Source of the DNA: Corallococcus exercitus
Lineage (GTDB): Bacteria > Myxococcota > Myxococcia > Myxococcales > Myxococcaceae
Length of the DNA: 64,000 bases
Direction: 5' to 3'
Assembly: GCF_003611585.1 (NCBI RefSeq)
Contig: NZ_RAVW01000002.1
Location: 1 to 64,000 of the forward strand
Shown here: positions 1 through 31,780 of the stretch, piece by piece
Layout of the letters: each line of letters opens with the position of its first letter
How positions within the stretch are numbered: the first letter of the stretch is position 1
The notes under the pieces: model-generated
Databases searched by the model: none
Seen by the model: only the letters and a program-made list of their open reading frames with translations
Told to the model about the DNA's origin: nothing
Program-made: the position numbers and the translations under genes

Positions 1-24051
<24,051 letters not shown>

Positions 24052-24199
24052 CGAATTGACTCCGCACTCTGGACGCGACACGGCCCTGAAGGACGCCCGG
24101 TAATCCGGACGCATGGCCTTCGGGTCAATGTCGCCAAATGTCGATCACGCGCGGCCTGCCGCTCGTCGCGCGAGCAGCGTGGGGGAGGCCATAAAACCT

Positions 24200-24226
24200 G
24201 CTGTTCACATTATTCGGTCGAACAGC
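24200..24226. promoter_or_regulatory. Inverted repeat upstream of the NRPS (candidate operator)
   Basis: GCTGTTC (24200-24206) and GAACAGC (24220-24226) form a perfect 7-bp inverted repeat around a 13-nt AT-richer spacer, about 150 bp upstream of the NRPS start. It lies in the most AT-rich part of the 24052-24371 gap, where a promoter is expected. The binding protein is unknown. Confidence 0.4.
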
Positions 24227-24311
24227 GGCCTGCCATGCGTTCCATGCCGCGCGGCCTGCCTGCTCTCCAGCGGGGCTGGAACAGGCGTGACACATCCCAA
24301 GAAAGGGCGAA

Positions 24312-24351
24312 TGAAACAGGCGTTTCAGTCCCCGTCCCAGGATGGACGGGG
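24312..24351 (-). terminator. Tandem hairpins after the selenoprotein gene
   Basis: Two adjacent perfect stem-loops lie 20-60 nt past the stop at 24372. The first has an 8-bp stem (CCCCGTCC/GGACGGGG, 6-nt loop, 24330-24351). The second has a 6-bp stem (TGAAAC/GTTTCA, 4-nt loop, 24312-24327). No T-run follows, so a Rho-independent terminator is possible but not classical. They would separate the che/selenoprotein unit from the NRPS. Confidence 0.5.
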
Positions 24352-24371
24352 TTGGTTCCACGCAAGGAAGC

Positions 24372-25523
24372 TCAGTGACCCGCGGAGCCGGGCGGCTCGA
24401 CGCGCTCCACCTGCTTCTGGACGGCGGCATCCGACGCCACGTCCGCGCCCAGCTGCAGGTATGTCAGCAGATAGGTGCGCCCCGTCGCCGGCCCCTGGGC
24501 CGCCGCAGTGCGGGCCAGCGCGTCGCGCCGGGACTCGAAGGAGGCCAGCGTCTCCTGGAGCGAGCGGCGCGTGTCCTCGCTCTTCTCCACCTTCAGGCGC
24601 TCCTGCACCCGCGCGATGTTCGCCTCCACCATGCGCTGGCTCTCCCGGGCGCGGTTCGCCTCGGACAGGTCGGTGAAGGGGCCCGTGCCCTCCACGGACA
24701 GCTCCAGCTTCGCGACCTGGCGGCCGCGCTCCCCGGGCGGCACCAGCGTGGACACGCCCTGGCGCTGCGCCATGCCCACGCCCCGGCCGTCGTGCGACTG
24801 CACCACGAAGTCCACGCCCTCGGCGCCCTGGGCCAGCCGCACGGCCTCCACGTAGGGCACCGCCGCGAGCAGCACCACCAGCTGCACCTGCTCCTTCTGG
24901 CGCAGGCGCTTCACCTCCGCGGCCACGGCCGGCCCCACCGGCAGGCCCCGGACACCCTCGGGCAGCACGGCCGCGCCGTCCGCGCTCGCGGCCGGAGCCT
25001 TGGGGTTCGCGGACGCGGGCGACGCGCCGATGACGCCCACCTTCAGCCCGCCCACGGTCGTCACCACCGAGGCGGGAAAGAGCGGCTGCCCCTTCGCGTC
25101 CACGAGGTTCACGGACACGAGCTTCAGCTTCGCGCCCTTCGTCTTCTTCTTCAGGAAGTCCACGCCCAGCACGAGGTCGCGCTGGCCCACGGCCATCGCC
25201 GCGTAGCCCTGCGCGTCCAGCTGCTCCAGGAGCAGCTCCGCGCGAGGCTTCGCCGTCGCATCCTGGCCGTCCGCCAGGGTCTTGAAGAGCGCGTTGCCCG
25301 CGTCCAGTGCGAGCACCGGCACGCCCTTCGCGCGCTCCTGCGTCAGGACCGTCTTTCGTCTGGCCAGACCGCCAGACGGGTTGTGGCGTCAACCACAGGG
25401 GGCGATTTCGCCCCCGTTGTCTCCCGTGAAGAGCAGCACGAGCTGCTTCGGCGCGGCCCCCGCCACGAAGGGCAGGAGCAGGAGGAGCGCCAGGGCGGCG
25501 AGCCGGGGGGCGCGGGGGCTCAC
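24372..25523 (-). CDS. Secreted metallophosphatase-like selenoprotein, UGA-encoded Sec45
   Basis: The frame opens at GTG 25523, overlapping the upstream stop as GTGA, behind an AAGGGGAAGAA ribosome site. It codes a signal peptide (Leu-rich core, cut near AGA|AP), then a strand ending in TGDNGGEIAPCG, then TGA (25389-25391), and continues in the same frame for 338 codons. The downstream part resembles the 5'-nucleotidase/UshA fold: VLALDAGN, then AMAVGQRD where active enzymes have GNHE, then KVGVIGAS. Metal-binding residues therefore look degenerate. The C-terminal third contains a charged coiled coil. The UGA sits in PCG-U-RHNPSGGLARR; I recall relatives with Cys here (PCGC...GGLARR), which fits Cys/Sec exchange. 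A SECIS-type hairpin follows. The likely site is the periplasm and the role is unknown. The alternative is a pseudogene or readthrough product; a start at GTG 25322 would drop the conserved CGU. Confidence 0.85.
25357..25391 (-). promoter_or_regulatory. Bacterial SECIS element with its UGA codon
   Basis: Ten nt after the UGA, an 8-bp perfect stem (CGTCTGGC/GCCAGACG) closes a 6-nt loop GGTCTG. With UGA numbered 1-3, the loop is positions 22-27, so G23 and U24 match the SelB-contacting loop bases of E. coli fdhF in identity and position. The bulged U17 of fdhF is absent here. A short second pairing (TGTGG/CCACA) brackets the UGA. The codons used in the stem (TCT, AGA, CGA) are rare in this GC-rich genome, pointing to selection on RNA shape. 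Confidence 0.85.
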
Positions 25524-26383
25524 TTCTTCCCCTTCTTCGGAGCGGGCGCGGCCTTCTTGTCCAGCTCCGCCAGCTTCGTCTTCGCCGTCTTGGCCGCGTC
25601 CGACTTGGGGTAGCTCTTCACCAGCTCCTCCAGCGCGAGCTTCGACTCCTCCTTCATCTTCAGCTTCTGGAAGCAGTCGGAGGAGCGCAGGTACGCGTCC
25701 GGCGCGGACGCCGTCTTCGCGTGGTCCTGCACCACCTTGCCGTACTCGAAGAGGGCCTCGCGGCACTTGGACTCGGTGAAGTACGTCTCGCCCAGGCCGA
25801 AGTGCGCCTCGCCCACGAGCGCGTCCTTGGGCCACTTCTTCATGAACTCGTTGTAGAGCTGGCGCGCGACCAGCGCGTCGCCGGCCTTCGCCTTCTCCTG
25901 CGCGAGCGTGAGGAACTCCTTCTTGTCCGTGGGGCGCTGGAGCTCCTCGGCCTTCTTCTTGGCCTCGGCCTCCTTCACCGCCTCCGTTCCCTGGAGCGCC
26001 AGCAGCCGCTGGTTCGTCTCCTCCGTGCTCTTGCCGAGCGCGGCCTCCAGCTCGGCGATCTTGTAGAGGTACGTCTCCACCTGGCCGCGCAGCTGCGCCA
26101 GGTCCTCCACCGTCTTCTGGAACTGCACGCCGATGTCCGCGTCCTTGCGGCGCGCGGCGGTGTCCAGGCTCTGCAGCGCCTGGGTCACCTGGGCGATCTT
26201 CTCGTCGATCTTCGGCTGGGTGGCGGCGAGCTGGTCGCGCGCCTCCTTCAGCTCCGTGGCCATCCGGGCGTTGTCCGAGCCCAGCCGGTCCACCTTGGCT
26301 TCAAGGGCACGGCCGCGGTCGGCGGGGTAGAAACAGCCGGGAACGGCGGCGGTCAACAGGGCGAAGAGCACGAGCCTGCGCAT
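25520..26383 (-). CDS. TPR/coiled-coil lipoprotein (YbgF/CpoB-like)
   Basis: 287 aa. A lipoprotein signal with lipobox VPGC (Cys17) implies an acylated N-terminus facing the periplasm. Residues about 25-140 are heptad-rich coiled coil (repeated A/L/E/K/Q), and about 150-270 hold tetratricopeptide-like helices (LARQLYNEFMKKWPKD, AHFGLGETYFTESK, LALEELVKSYPKSD). The C-terminus is Lys/Pro-rich. This architecture is that of YbgF/CpoB-type proteins of the Tol-Pal region, but no tol genes are visible. It shares a 4-nt stop/start overlap with the selenoprotein, so the two are translationally coupled and may work together. The start ATG 78 nt after cheR is the only one that keeps the signal peptide. 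Confidence 0.88.
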   Translation of the reverse strand: MRRLVLFALLTAAVPGCFYPADRGRALEAKVDRLGSDNARMATELKEARDQLAATQPKIDEKIAQVTQALQSLDTAARRKDADIGVQFQKTVEDLAQLRGQVETYLYKIAELEAALGKSTEETNQRLLALQGTEAVKEAEAKKKAEELQRPTDKKEFLTLAQEKAKAGDALVARQLYNEFMKKWPKDALVGEAHFGLGETYFTESKCREALFEYGKVVQDHAKTASAPDAYLRSSDCFQKLKMKEESKLALEELVKSYPKSDAAKTAKTKLAELDKKAAPAPKKGKK

Positions 26384-26461
26384 GGGCCGGGCATCCTAGG
26401 TCCAAAGCGCCCCGCGCGCCGCTTCTGTTTCGGCGGACAGGCGAGCCACCCCCTGCCCCCT

Positions 26462-27655
26462 TCAGCGCGCCCCTTCCGCCTCCAGCCGCTCCACGGCCCG
26501 GGCGCAGGCCACCCGGAGCCGGGGCAGGTTGAGGAAGAAGGGCACCGGCCGCGCCCGTCCTGACTCCACCGCCCGCAGGGCCCGGCGGTAGGCCTCCAGC
26601 GCCGCGCCGGGCTGGCCGCACTGCTCCAACAGCAAGCCCAGCAGGTAGCGCGCGGCGACGTGGTCTGGATCCAGGTCCAGGCACCGGCGCAGGTCGCGCT
26701 CGGAGCGCTCATCGGGGACGCCCGTGGAGGCCCCGTCGAGCACGCACGAGAACAGCCAGTCCGCCATCGCGGTCTCGTCCGGAGGCACGGGCACGTCCGG
26801 CTTCGGCGCGGTGGAGTCCCGCTTCGGCCGGGGTGCCTCCACGGCCGGGGCGTCCTCGCGCACGTAGAAGAAGGCGTGCTCGCTGGGCAGGAGCCGCAGC
26901 TCCGGAGGCACCTGGAGCAGGGGCTCCGCGGCGGACAGCACCAGCACGCCACCGGGCGCGAGCCTTTCGCTCAGGCTCCGCACGGTGCGCTGGAAGGCGT
27001 CCGGGGTGAAGTAGATGAGGACGTTGCGGCAGAAGATGACGTCGAACCCGCCGCCCCCGGGGGCCTCCGGATAGGGGGCCTCCATCAGGTTGTGGCGCCG
27101 GAACTCCGCCTGCGCGCGCAGCGAGCCCACCAGCGCGTGGCGCCGGCCCCTGGGTTCGAAGTAGCGCGCGCGCGGCCCCTCCGGCACGCGCCGGAGCGCC
27201 TCGGCCGGAAAGCTCAGCTCGCGCGCCCGGGTGAGCACCTGTTCGGAGATGTCCGTGCCCAGCACGCGGCTGGCAGGGTCCGCGCCCTCCTGCGCCATCA
27301 TCAGCAGCAGCGTGGCGACCTCCTCCCCCGCCGCGCAGCCCGCGCTCCACACGCGCAGCGGCGTCTTCGAGCGCTGCACCCGGGGCGACAGCACGTGCTC
27401 GCGGAAGGCGGCGAGCTGCACCTCGTCCCGGAACACCTCCGACGTGTGCACCGCCACCGCGTCCACCAGCCGGGCCAGGTCCGCCGCTCCCGACGGGGAG
27501 CGCAGGTGCGCCGCCAGCTGCGCCGGGCCTCCGCCGTGTCCCAGCGCCTCCAGCCGCGCGTCCAGCCGCCGCCGCTGGGCCCCGCTCAGCGCCATGCCCG
27601 TGTGCGCCTGAAGCCAGGCGTGGACGGGAGCCCAGCGCTCGGAGGAGGACGTCAT
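26462..27655 (-). CDS. cheR: CheR chemoreceptor methyltransferase with C-terminal helical-repeat extension
   Basis: 397 aa. Transfers methyl groups from S-adenosylmethionine to glutamates of the MCP signalling helices. N-terminal helical CheR domain (about 1-75), then the Rossmann methyltransferase with VWSAGCAAGEE (SAM loop, about 105-115), VLGTDIS and FDVIFCRNVLIYF. After about residue 280 there is a Pro-rich linker and a TPR-like tail (ARYLLGLLLEQCGQPGAALEAYRRAL), as in CheR proteins that bind partners through TPRs rather than an MCP pentapeptide. It lies 9 nt after cheB in the same operon. Confidence 0.94.
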   Translation of the reverse strand: MTSSSERWAPVHAWLQAHTGMALSGAQRRRLDARLEALGHGGGPAQLAAHLRSPSGAADLARLVDAVAVHTSEVFRDEVQLAAFREHVLSPRVQRSKTPLRVWSAGCAAGEEVATLLLMMAQEGADPASRVLGTDISEQVLTRARELSFPAEALRRVPEGPRARYFEPRGRRHALVGSLRAQAEFRRHNLMEAPYPEAPGGGGFDVIFCRNVLIYFTPDAFQRTVRSLSERLAPGGVLVLSAAEPLLQVPPELRLLPSEHAFFYVREDAPAVEAPRPKRDSTAPKPDVPVPPDETAMADWLFSCVLDGASTGVPDERSERDLRRCLDLDPDHVAARYLLGLLLEQCGQPGAALEAYRRALRAVESGRARPVPFFLNLPRLRVACARAVERLEAEGAR

Positions 27656-27664
27656 CGCGCGCGG

Positions 27665-28723
27665 TCAGCGGCTGACGGCCAACGACTCTCCGCGCGCCAG
27701 CCGCGCCAGGGTGGCCGCGACGTCATCGCCGTGGATGAGGTGGTCCACTGCCTTGCGCTCCACCGCCGCGCCCGGCATGCCGAACACCACGCAGGACTCC
27801 TCGTTCTGCGCCAGCGCCAGCCCACCGGCCTGCTTGATGGCCAGGAGCCCGTCCGCCCCGTCCGCGCCCATGCCGGTGAGCACCACGCCCACCGCGCGCC
27901 GGCCGTAGGCCTTCGCCACGCTCTCCAGCAGCACGGTGCCGCTGGGCATGTGCCCGTCGCGCTCCACGCCGGCCTTGAGCGCCACGCGCCCGCGCACGGG
28001 CACGACCATGTGCTGATCCGGCGGCGCCACCAGCACCAGCCCCGGCGTCAGCGTGTCCCCGTCCCCGGCCAGCCGCACCTTGAGCTTGCTCGCGTTGGCG
28101 AGCCAGCTGGCCAGCGACTCCGAGAAGGCGGCGTTGATGTGCTGGACGATGACGATGGGCGCCGGGAAGTCCGCCGGCAGCTCCGACAGCATCCGGTAGA
28201 GCACCTGCGGACCGCCCGTGCTGGCGGCCACCGCGACGATGCCCATGGAGGCGGCGGGCAGCACCGGGACGGGCGGATGCGGCACCCCGGGCGCGCCACG
28301 CTTCTGGCCGCGCACGTGGCGGATGACGCGCACGGAGGAGATGAGCTTCACCTCCTTGGTGAGGTTCCACGCCTCCGGCCCCGCGTCGATGGAGGGCTTG
28401 ATCTGCAGCGCCAGCGCGCCCAGCTCCAGCGCGCGGTAGGTGAGCGCGGGGGCCTGCGAGCGTGGATCACCCGTCAGCACCAGGATGGGGGTGGGGACCT
28501 CGGCCATGATGTGTTCCACGGCCGTGAGCCCATCCATCACGGGCATGTCCACGTCCATGGTGATGACGTGGGGACGCAGCTCCTTCGTGAGGGCAACGGC
28601 CTCCTGGCCGTTCGCGGCGGTGCCAACGACCTGGATGTCCGGGTCGTCGCTCAACGCCGCGCTGATGAGCTGGCGGCAGATGACCGAGTCATCGACCACC
28701 AGCACCGATACTTTCTTGCCCAT
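27665..28723 (-). CDS. cheB: CheB methylesterase/response regulator
   Basis: 352 aa. N-terminal receiver (about 5-120: VVDDS, acceptor Asp in [11 protein letters not shown], Lys in QIKPS) and C-terminal methylesterase (about 160-345) with the catalytic triad in AASTGGP (Ser), IVQHI (His) and TGMGADG (Asp). It removes methyl groups from MCP glutamates when phosphorylated by CheA. ATG 28723. A 90-nt gap to cheA holds hairpins and a possible extended -10 promoter, so cheB-cheR may be partly uncoupled from the upstream che genes. Confidence 0.95.
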   Translation of the reverse strand: MGKKVSVLVVDDSVICRQLISAALSDDPDIQVVGTAANGQEAVALTKELRPHVITMDVDMPVMDGLTAVEHIMAEVPTPILVLTGDPRSQAPALTYRALELGALALQIKPSIDAGPEAWNLTKEVKLISSVRVIRHVRGQKRGAPGVPHPPVPVLPAASMGIVAVAASTGGPQVLYRMLSELPADFPAPIVIVQHINAAFSESLASWLANASKLKVRLAGDGDTLTPGLVLVAPPDQHMVVPVRGRVALKAGVERDGHMPSGTVLLESVAKAYGRRAVGVVLTGMGADGADGLLAIKQAGGLALAQNEESCVVFGMPGAAVERKAVDHLIHGDDVAATLARLARGESLAVSR

Positions 28724-28753
28724 GACCGTTCAATACCCCGTACGCGCCGCGGG

Positions 28754-28762
28754 AGTATAGCA
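28754..28762 (-). promoter_or_regulatory. Candidate extended -10 promoter for cheB-cheR
   Basis: TGCTATACT on the minus strand fits an extended -10 (TGnTATAnT), with initiation expected near 28747, about 24 nt before the cheB ATG. No good -35 lies 17 nt upstream, which is normal for extended -10 sites. Confidence 0.4.
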
Positions 28763-28774
28763 ATGCGAGGGGCT

Positions 28775-28809
28775 CCCGGGCGTCTCCGGGCATCTCCCAG
28801 CATCTGGGA
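28775..28809 (-). terminator. Two hairpins between cheA and cheB
   Basis: TCCCAG-CAT-CTGGGA (28795-28809, perfect 6-bp stem) is followed by CCCGG/CCGGG with a 6-nt loop (28775-28790). Both directly follow the cheA stop. They could attenuate readthrough or protect mRNA ends; no T-run is present. Confidence 0.4.
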
Positions 28810-28813
28810 ACTT

Positions 28814-31780
28814 TCAGGCCAGCAGCCGCCCCACGACGTCCACCAGGTCCTGCCGGACGAGGTCGCCCTTGGTGATGTAGCCGTCCGCCCCGGCCGCCAG
28901 CCCACGCGCCCGGTCCGCCTCCCCTCCCCGGGTGGTGAGGATGACGACGGGCAGGCGGCCCCGGGCAGGGTCGGCCTTCAGGCGCCGGGTGAGCTCCACG
29001 CCGTCCATCTCCGGCATCTCCAGGTCGGTGACGACCAGCTCCACCGGAGGGCCCTCCTGGCCCAGCAGGTCCAGCGCCGAGGGGCCGTCCGCCGCCCGGA
29101 GGGTGTCGTACCCCACCGCCTCCAGCAGGTTGGCCACCAGCTCGCGGGTGAGGGGCGAGTCGTCCACCACGAGGATGCGGCGCCGGCGCGGCGCCGGCGC
29201 GCGCAACGGCGGCCGGGCGAGCTTCAGCGGCGCGATGCCGTGCACCCCCGCCGCCAGCGCGGCCGCGGACAGCACCATGGCCAGCCGCCCGTCCGCGAGC
29301 GACGTGGCGCCGGTGAGGTGCGTGAAGCGCGCGAGGATGCCCTTCAGCGGGAGGATGGCCTGGACGCGCTCCTCCAACACCCGGTCCACCGCCAGTGCGG
29401 CCTCCATGCCCTGACCCTTCACCACCAGCACCAGCTCCCCCTCCCGGGCGGGGCGCTCGGTGGCGTGCCCCAGCAGGGACGCCAGCGTCGCGAAGGGCAG
29501 CACGCGGCCCTCCATGCGCAGGGTGGGACGGCCGGCGACCTCTCCCACCTCGGAGGCGTCCACCTTGAGGGCGCGGGAGACGTGGACGGCGCTGAGGGCG
29601 AGCGTCTCGTCGAAGACCTGGACGAAGAGCAGGGGCGCCACGGTGAGGGACACCGGGACGCGCAGGGTGAAGATGGTGCCCCAGCCGGGCGCGGACTCCA
29701 CGCCCACGTCGCCGCCCAGGGCCTGGAGGGCGGTCCGCACGGCATCCAGTCCCACGCCCCGACCTGACAGGTCGGTCACCACCTCGCGCGAGGTGAAGCC
29801 GGGCAGGAAGACGAGGTCGCGCGCGGCGGCGTCGGACAGGGCGTTGGCGGCGGGTTCGTCCAGCATGCCCCGGCGCACGGCCACGCGCCGCAGGAGCGCC
29901 GGGTCCATGCCCGCGCCGTCGTCCTCCACGCGCAGGACGATGCGGCTGCCCTCGCGGGCGGCGCGCAGGGTGAGGCAGCCCCGGGGGTGCTTGCCGGAGG
30001 CGACGCGGTCCACGCGCGTCTCCAGGCCGTGGTCCAGCGCGTTGCGGACCAGGTGCATGAGGGGTTCGCGCAGGGCCTCCACGACGGAGCGGTCCGCGCG
30101 GGTGTCCTCGCCGTCCACGACGAGCTCCACCTCCTTGCCCAGCTCCCGCGCGAGGTCGCGGACCATGCGGGGGTAGGGTTCGAAGAGGACGGAGAGGGGC
30201 AGCATGCGCAGGCCCTGGATCTCCTCCGACACCTGGCTCAGGTCGCGCAGCTCCGCGTTGGCGAGCAGCTTGGCCTCGCGGTGCAGGGTGGCGGCGACTT
30301 CCTTGGCGCGGCCCAGCCGTTCGGCGAGCGCGACGCCCGCGGGGCCCAGGTCCTCCGCGGCGCGGGCCAGTTCGCTCAGCTCGCGCACGAGCTCCAGGCG
30401 GCGCGCGGTGGCCAGCTCGCGGCGGCGGGCCACCTGGCCCAGGTTGGTGACCGCACTGGTGAGCATGTCCAGGCTGGCCACGCCGATGCGCACGGCCGTG
30501 TCCATGCGGACGTCACCGGTGCGCACCGTGCCGGGGCCGGCCTTCGGCGTGGCGCTGGCGGGCGGGCGCGAGCGCGCGGTGTCGACCATGCGCGCGCCGG
30601 GCGATGGGCTGGGGGACGCGGTGAGGTGCGCGTTCGAGGATGCGCCCGTCGCGGGGCCCACGAGGTGCGCGCCTCCCGTGCTTCCGGCGGCACTGCCAAT
30701 GTGAGAGCCCGCGCTTCCGGAAGTGGGCGCCACGAGGTGCGGGTTTCCGGTCGCAGGCGCCACGAGCTGCGAGCCTCCCGCGCCACCCGAGGCGGAGCCC
30801 CCTGGGTGCGCACCGTGCGCGCCCGATGCGGCTCCTGTGGCGTGACCAGGACCGAAGCTTCCATGCGCTGCGCCCGGTGCGACTCCGGGGCCGGGGTGCA
30901 TGGAGTGCGCGCCCGATGCGGATCCAGCGATGTGGCCAGAAGGGGAGTTTCCGAGCGCGGCACTCGACGCCGCTCCGTGGCCTGGATGGAGGTGCGAACC
31001 CGATGAGGATCCAGCGGCGTGGCCAGGACCTGGGCCTCCGTGCGCAGCGCCCGGTGCCGTTCCGTGGCCTGGATGGACGTACGAGCCCGACGCGGCTCCA
31101 GCGGCATGGCCAGGAGGGGAGCTTCCGAGCGCGCCCCCGTCGCCGTGGCCTCCCGCCGAAGTCCCGGACGGATCCGCGCGGAGGGCCGTCGCGAGGAACT
31201 GAGATGCGGCGGTTGCCGGGGATGCGCCTCCTGCCGGCGCGTCCGGGCGCGTGGCCGGCACGCCCCAGTGCGCGGGGACCACCACGGGCCCTGACGGCTC
31301 CCGGCGGTCCGTCACGATGAGGTGCGACGCGCCCGCCGTCCCCTCCCCCTTCGCGACCCGGCCGCCTTCGTCCAGACGGGAGGCTCCCGGCGGACGCGCG
31401 GACTCCACGACGACCTGCTGCTGCAGCGTCGCCACCAGCGTCTCCACCGCCAGCAGCGGCTCCCCCGCCTGGAGCGCGCCCGACAGCGCGAGCACCGTGT
31501 CCGCCGTGGCGAGCAGCGCGTCGGTGGACTCCGACGACAGGCGGTAGCGCTGCGGCTCCGCGCACCGGACCAGCTCCTCCATCTCGTGCGCGAGCGTGTT
31601 GATCTCACTGAAGCCCATCATCCGGGCCTCGCCCTTGAGCCCGTGCAGCTCGCGCAGCACCCGCTGCCCGGCCTCCAGGTTGCCCCCGGACTCCAGCTCC
31701 ATCAGGGAGCGGTTGATGCGCTCCAGACGGACCGTGACCAGGTCGCGGAACTGCTTGAGGAGCCGTTCGCTGGGGTTCAC
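28814..31780 (-). CDS. cheA: CheA histidine kinase fused to a C-terminal receiver (CheAY)
   Basis: 988 aa from GTG 31780, whose GTGA overlaps the MCP stop. Order: Hpt domain (about 1-110; phospho-His46 in ELHGLKGEA), a very long low-complexity Gly/Ala/His/Ser linker (about 140-400), dimerisation helices, ATPase (about 520-700: HLVRNALDHGLE, DDGAGM, GRGVGLDAV), a CheW-like regulatory domain (about 700-840) and a receiver (about 865-988: VVDDSPLTRE, acceptor Asp in VTDLEMPEMDG). It phosphorylates CheB and probably its own receiver; no separate CheY is visible in the cluster. FrzE of Myxococcus has a similar kinase-receiver fusion. An upstream open frame in the same phase reaches 32980, but it is antisense-quality sequence inside the MCP gene. 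Confidence 0.93.
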   Translation of the reverse strand: MNPSERLLKQFRDLVTVRLERINRSLMELESGGNLEAGQRVLRELHGLKGEARMMGFSEINTLAHEMEELVRCAEPQRYRLSSESTDALLATADTVLALSGALQAGEPLLAVETLVATLQQQVVVESARPPGASRLDEGGRVAKGEGTAGASHLIVTDRREPSGPVVVPAHWGVPATRPDAPAGGASPATAASQFLATALRADPSGTSAGGHGDGGALGSSPPGHAAGAASGSYVHPGHGTAPGAAHGGPGPGHAAGSSSGSHLHPGHGAASSAALGNSPSGHIAGSASGAHSMHPGPGVAPGAAHGSFGPGHATGAASGAHGAHPGGSASGGAGGSQLVAPATGNPHLVAPTSGSAGSHIGSAAGSTGGAHLVGPATGASSNAHLTASPSPSPGARMVDTARSRPPASATPKAGPGTVRTGDVRMDTAVRIGVASLDMLTSAVTNLGQVARRRELATARRLELVRELSELARAAEDLGPAGVALAERLGRAKEVAATLHREAKLLANAELRDLSQVSEEIQGLRMLPLSVLFEPYPRMVRDLARELGKEVELVVDGEDTRADRSVVEALREPLMHLVRNALDHGLETRVDRVASGKHPRGCLTLRAAREGSRIVLRVEDDGAGMDPALLRRVAVRRGMLDEPAANALSDAAARDLVFLPGFTSREVVTDLSGRGVGLDAVRTALQALGGDVGVESAPGWGTIFTLRVPVSLTVAPLLFVQVFDETLALSAVHVSRALKVDASEVGEVAGRPTLRMEGRVLPFATLASLLGHATERPAREGELVLVVKGQGMEAALAVDRVLEERVQAILPLKGILARFTHLTGATSLADGRLAMVLSAAALAAGVHGIAPLKLARPPLRAPAPRRRRILVVDDSPLTRELVANLLEAVGYDTLRAADGPSALDLLGQEGPPVELVVTDLEMPEMDGVELTRRLKADPARGRLPVVILTTRGGEADRARGLAAGADGYITKGDLVRQDLVDVVGRLLA
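30775..31125 (-). repeat. Four imperfect ~30-codon repeats in the CheA linker
   Basis: Within CheA residues about 219-335, a unit of the form GHAAGxxSGxxxHPGxGxAxxAAHGxxPG occurs four times, the last copy degenerate. It is rich in Gly, Ala, Ser and regularly spaced His-Pro-Gly, and is probably disordered. Confidence 0.75.

Noticed and set aside
24112-24114. Upstream ATG for the NRPS
   Set aside because: In frame, but without a ribosome site and adding 21 non-conserved residues; ATG 24051 has GGAG at 8 nt.
25389-25391. TGA as ordinary stop, sequencing error or pseudogene mark
   Set aside because: Both flanks keep the same frame with a signal peptide before and a full domain after. The UGA follows PCG, where I recall Cys in relatives, and a hairpin with the fdhF loop at the exact distance follows. 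Chance is unlikely, though the Sec machinery lies outside the window.
24325-25392. 355-codon minus-strand frame over the selenoprotein gene
   Set aside because: Out-of-phase Gly/Arg-rich shadow that bypasses the TGA only because it is another frame; no family features.
26660-29767. 1035-codon plus-strand frame opposite cheR, cheB and cheA
   Set aside because: Antisense shadow; the minus strand carries clear CheR, CheB and CheA motifs.
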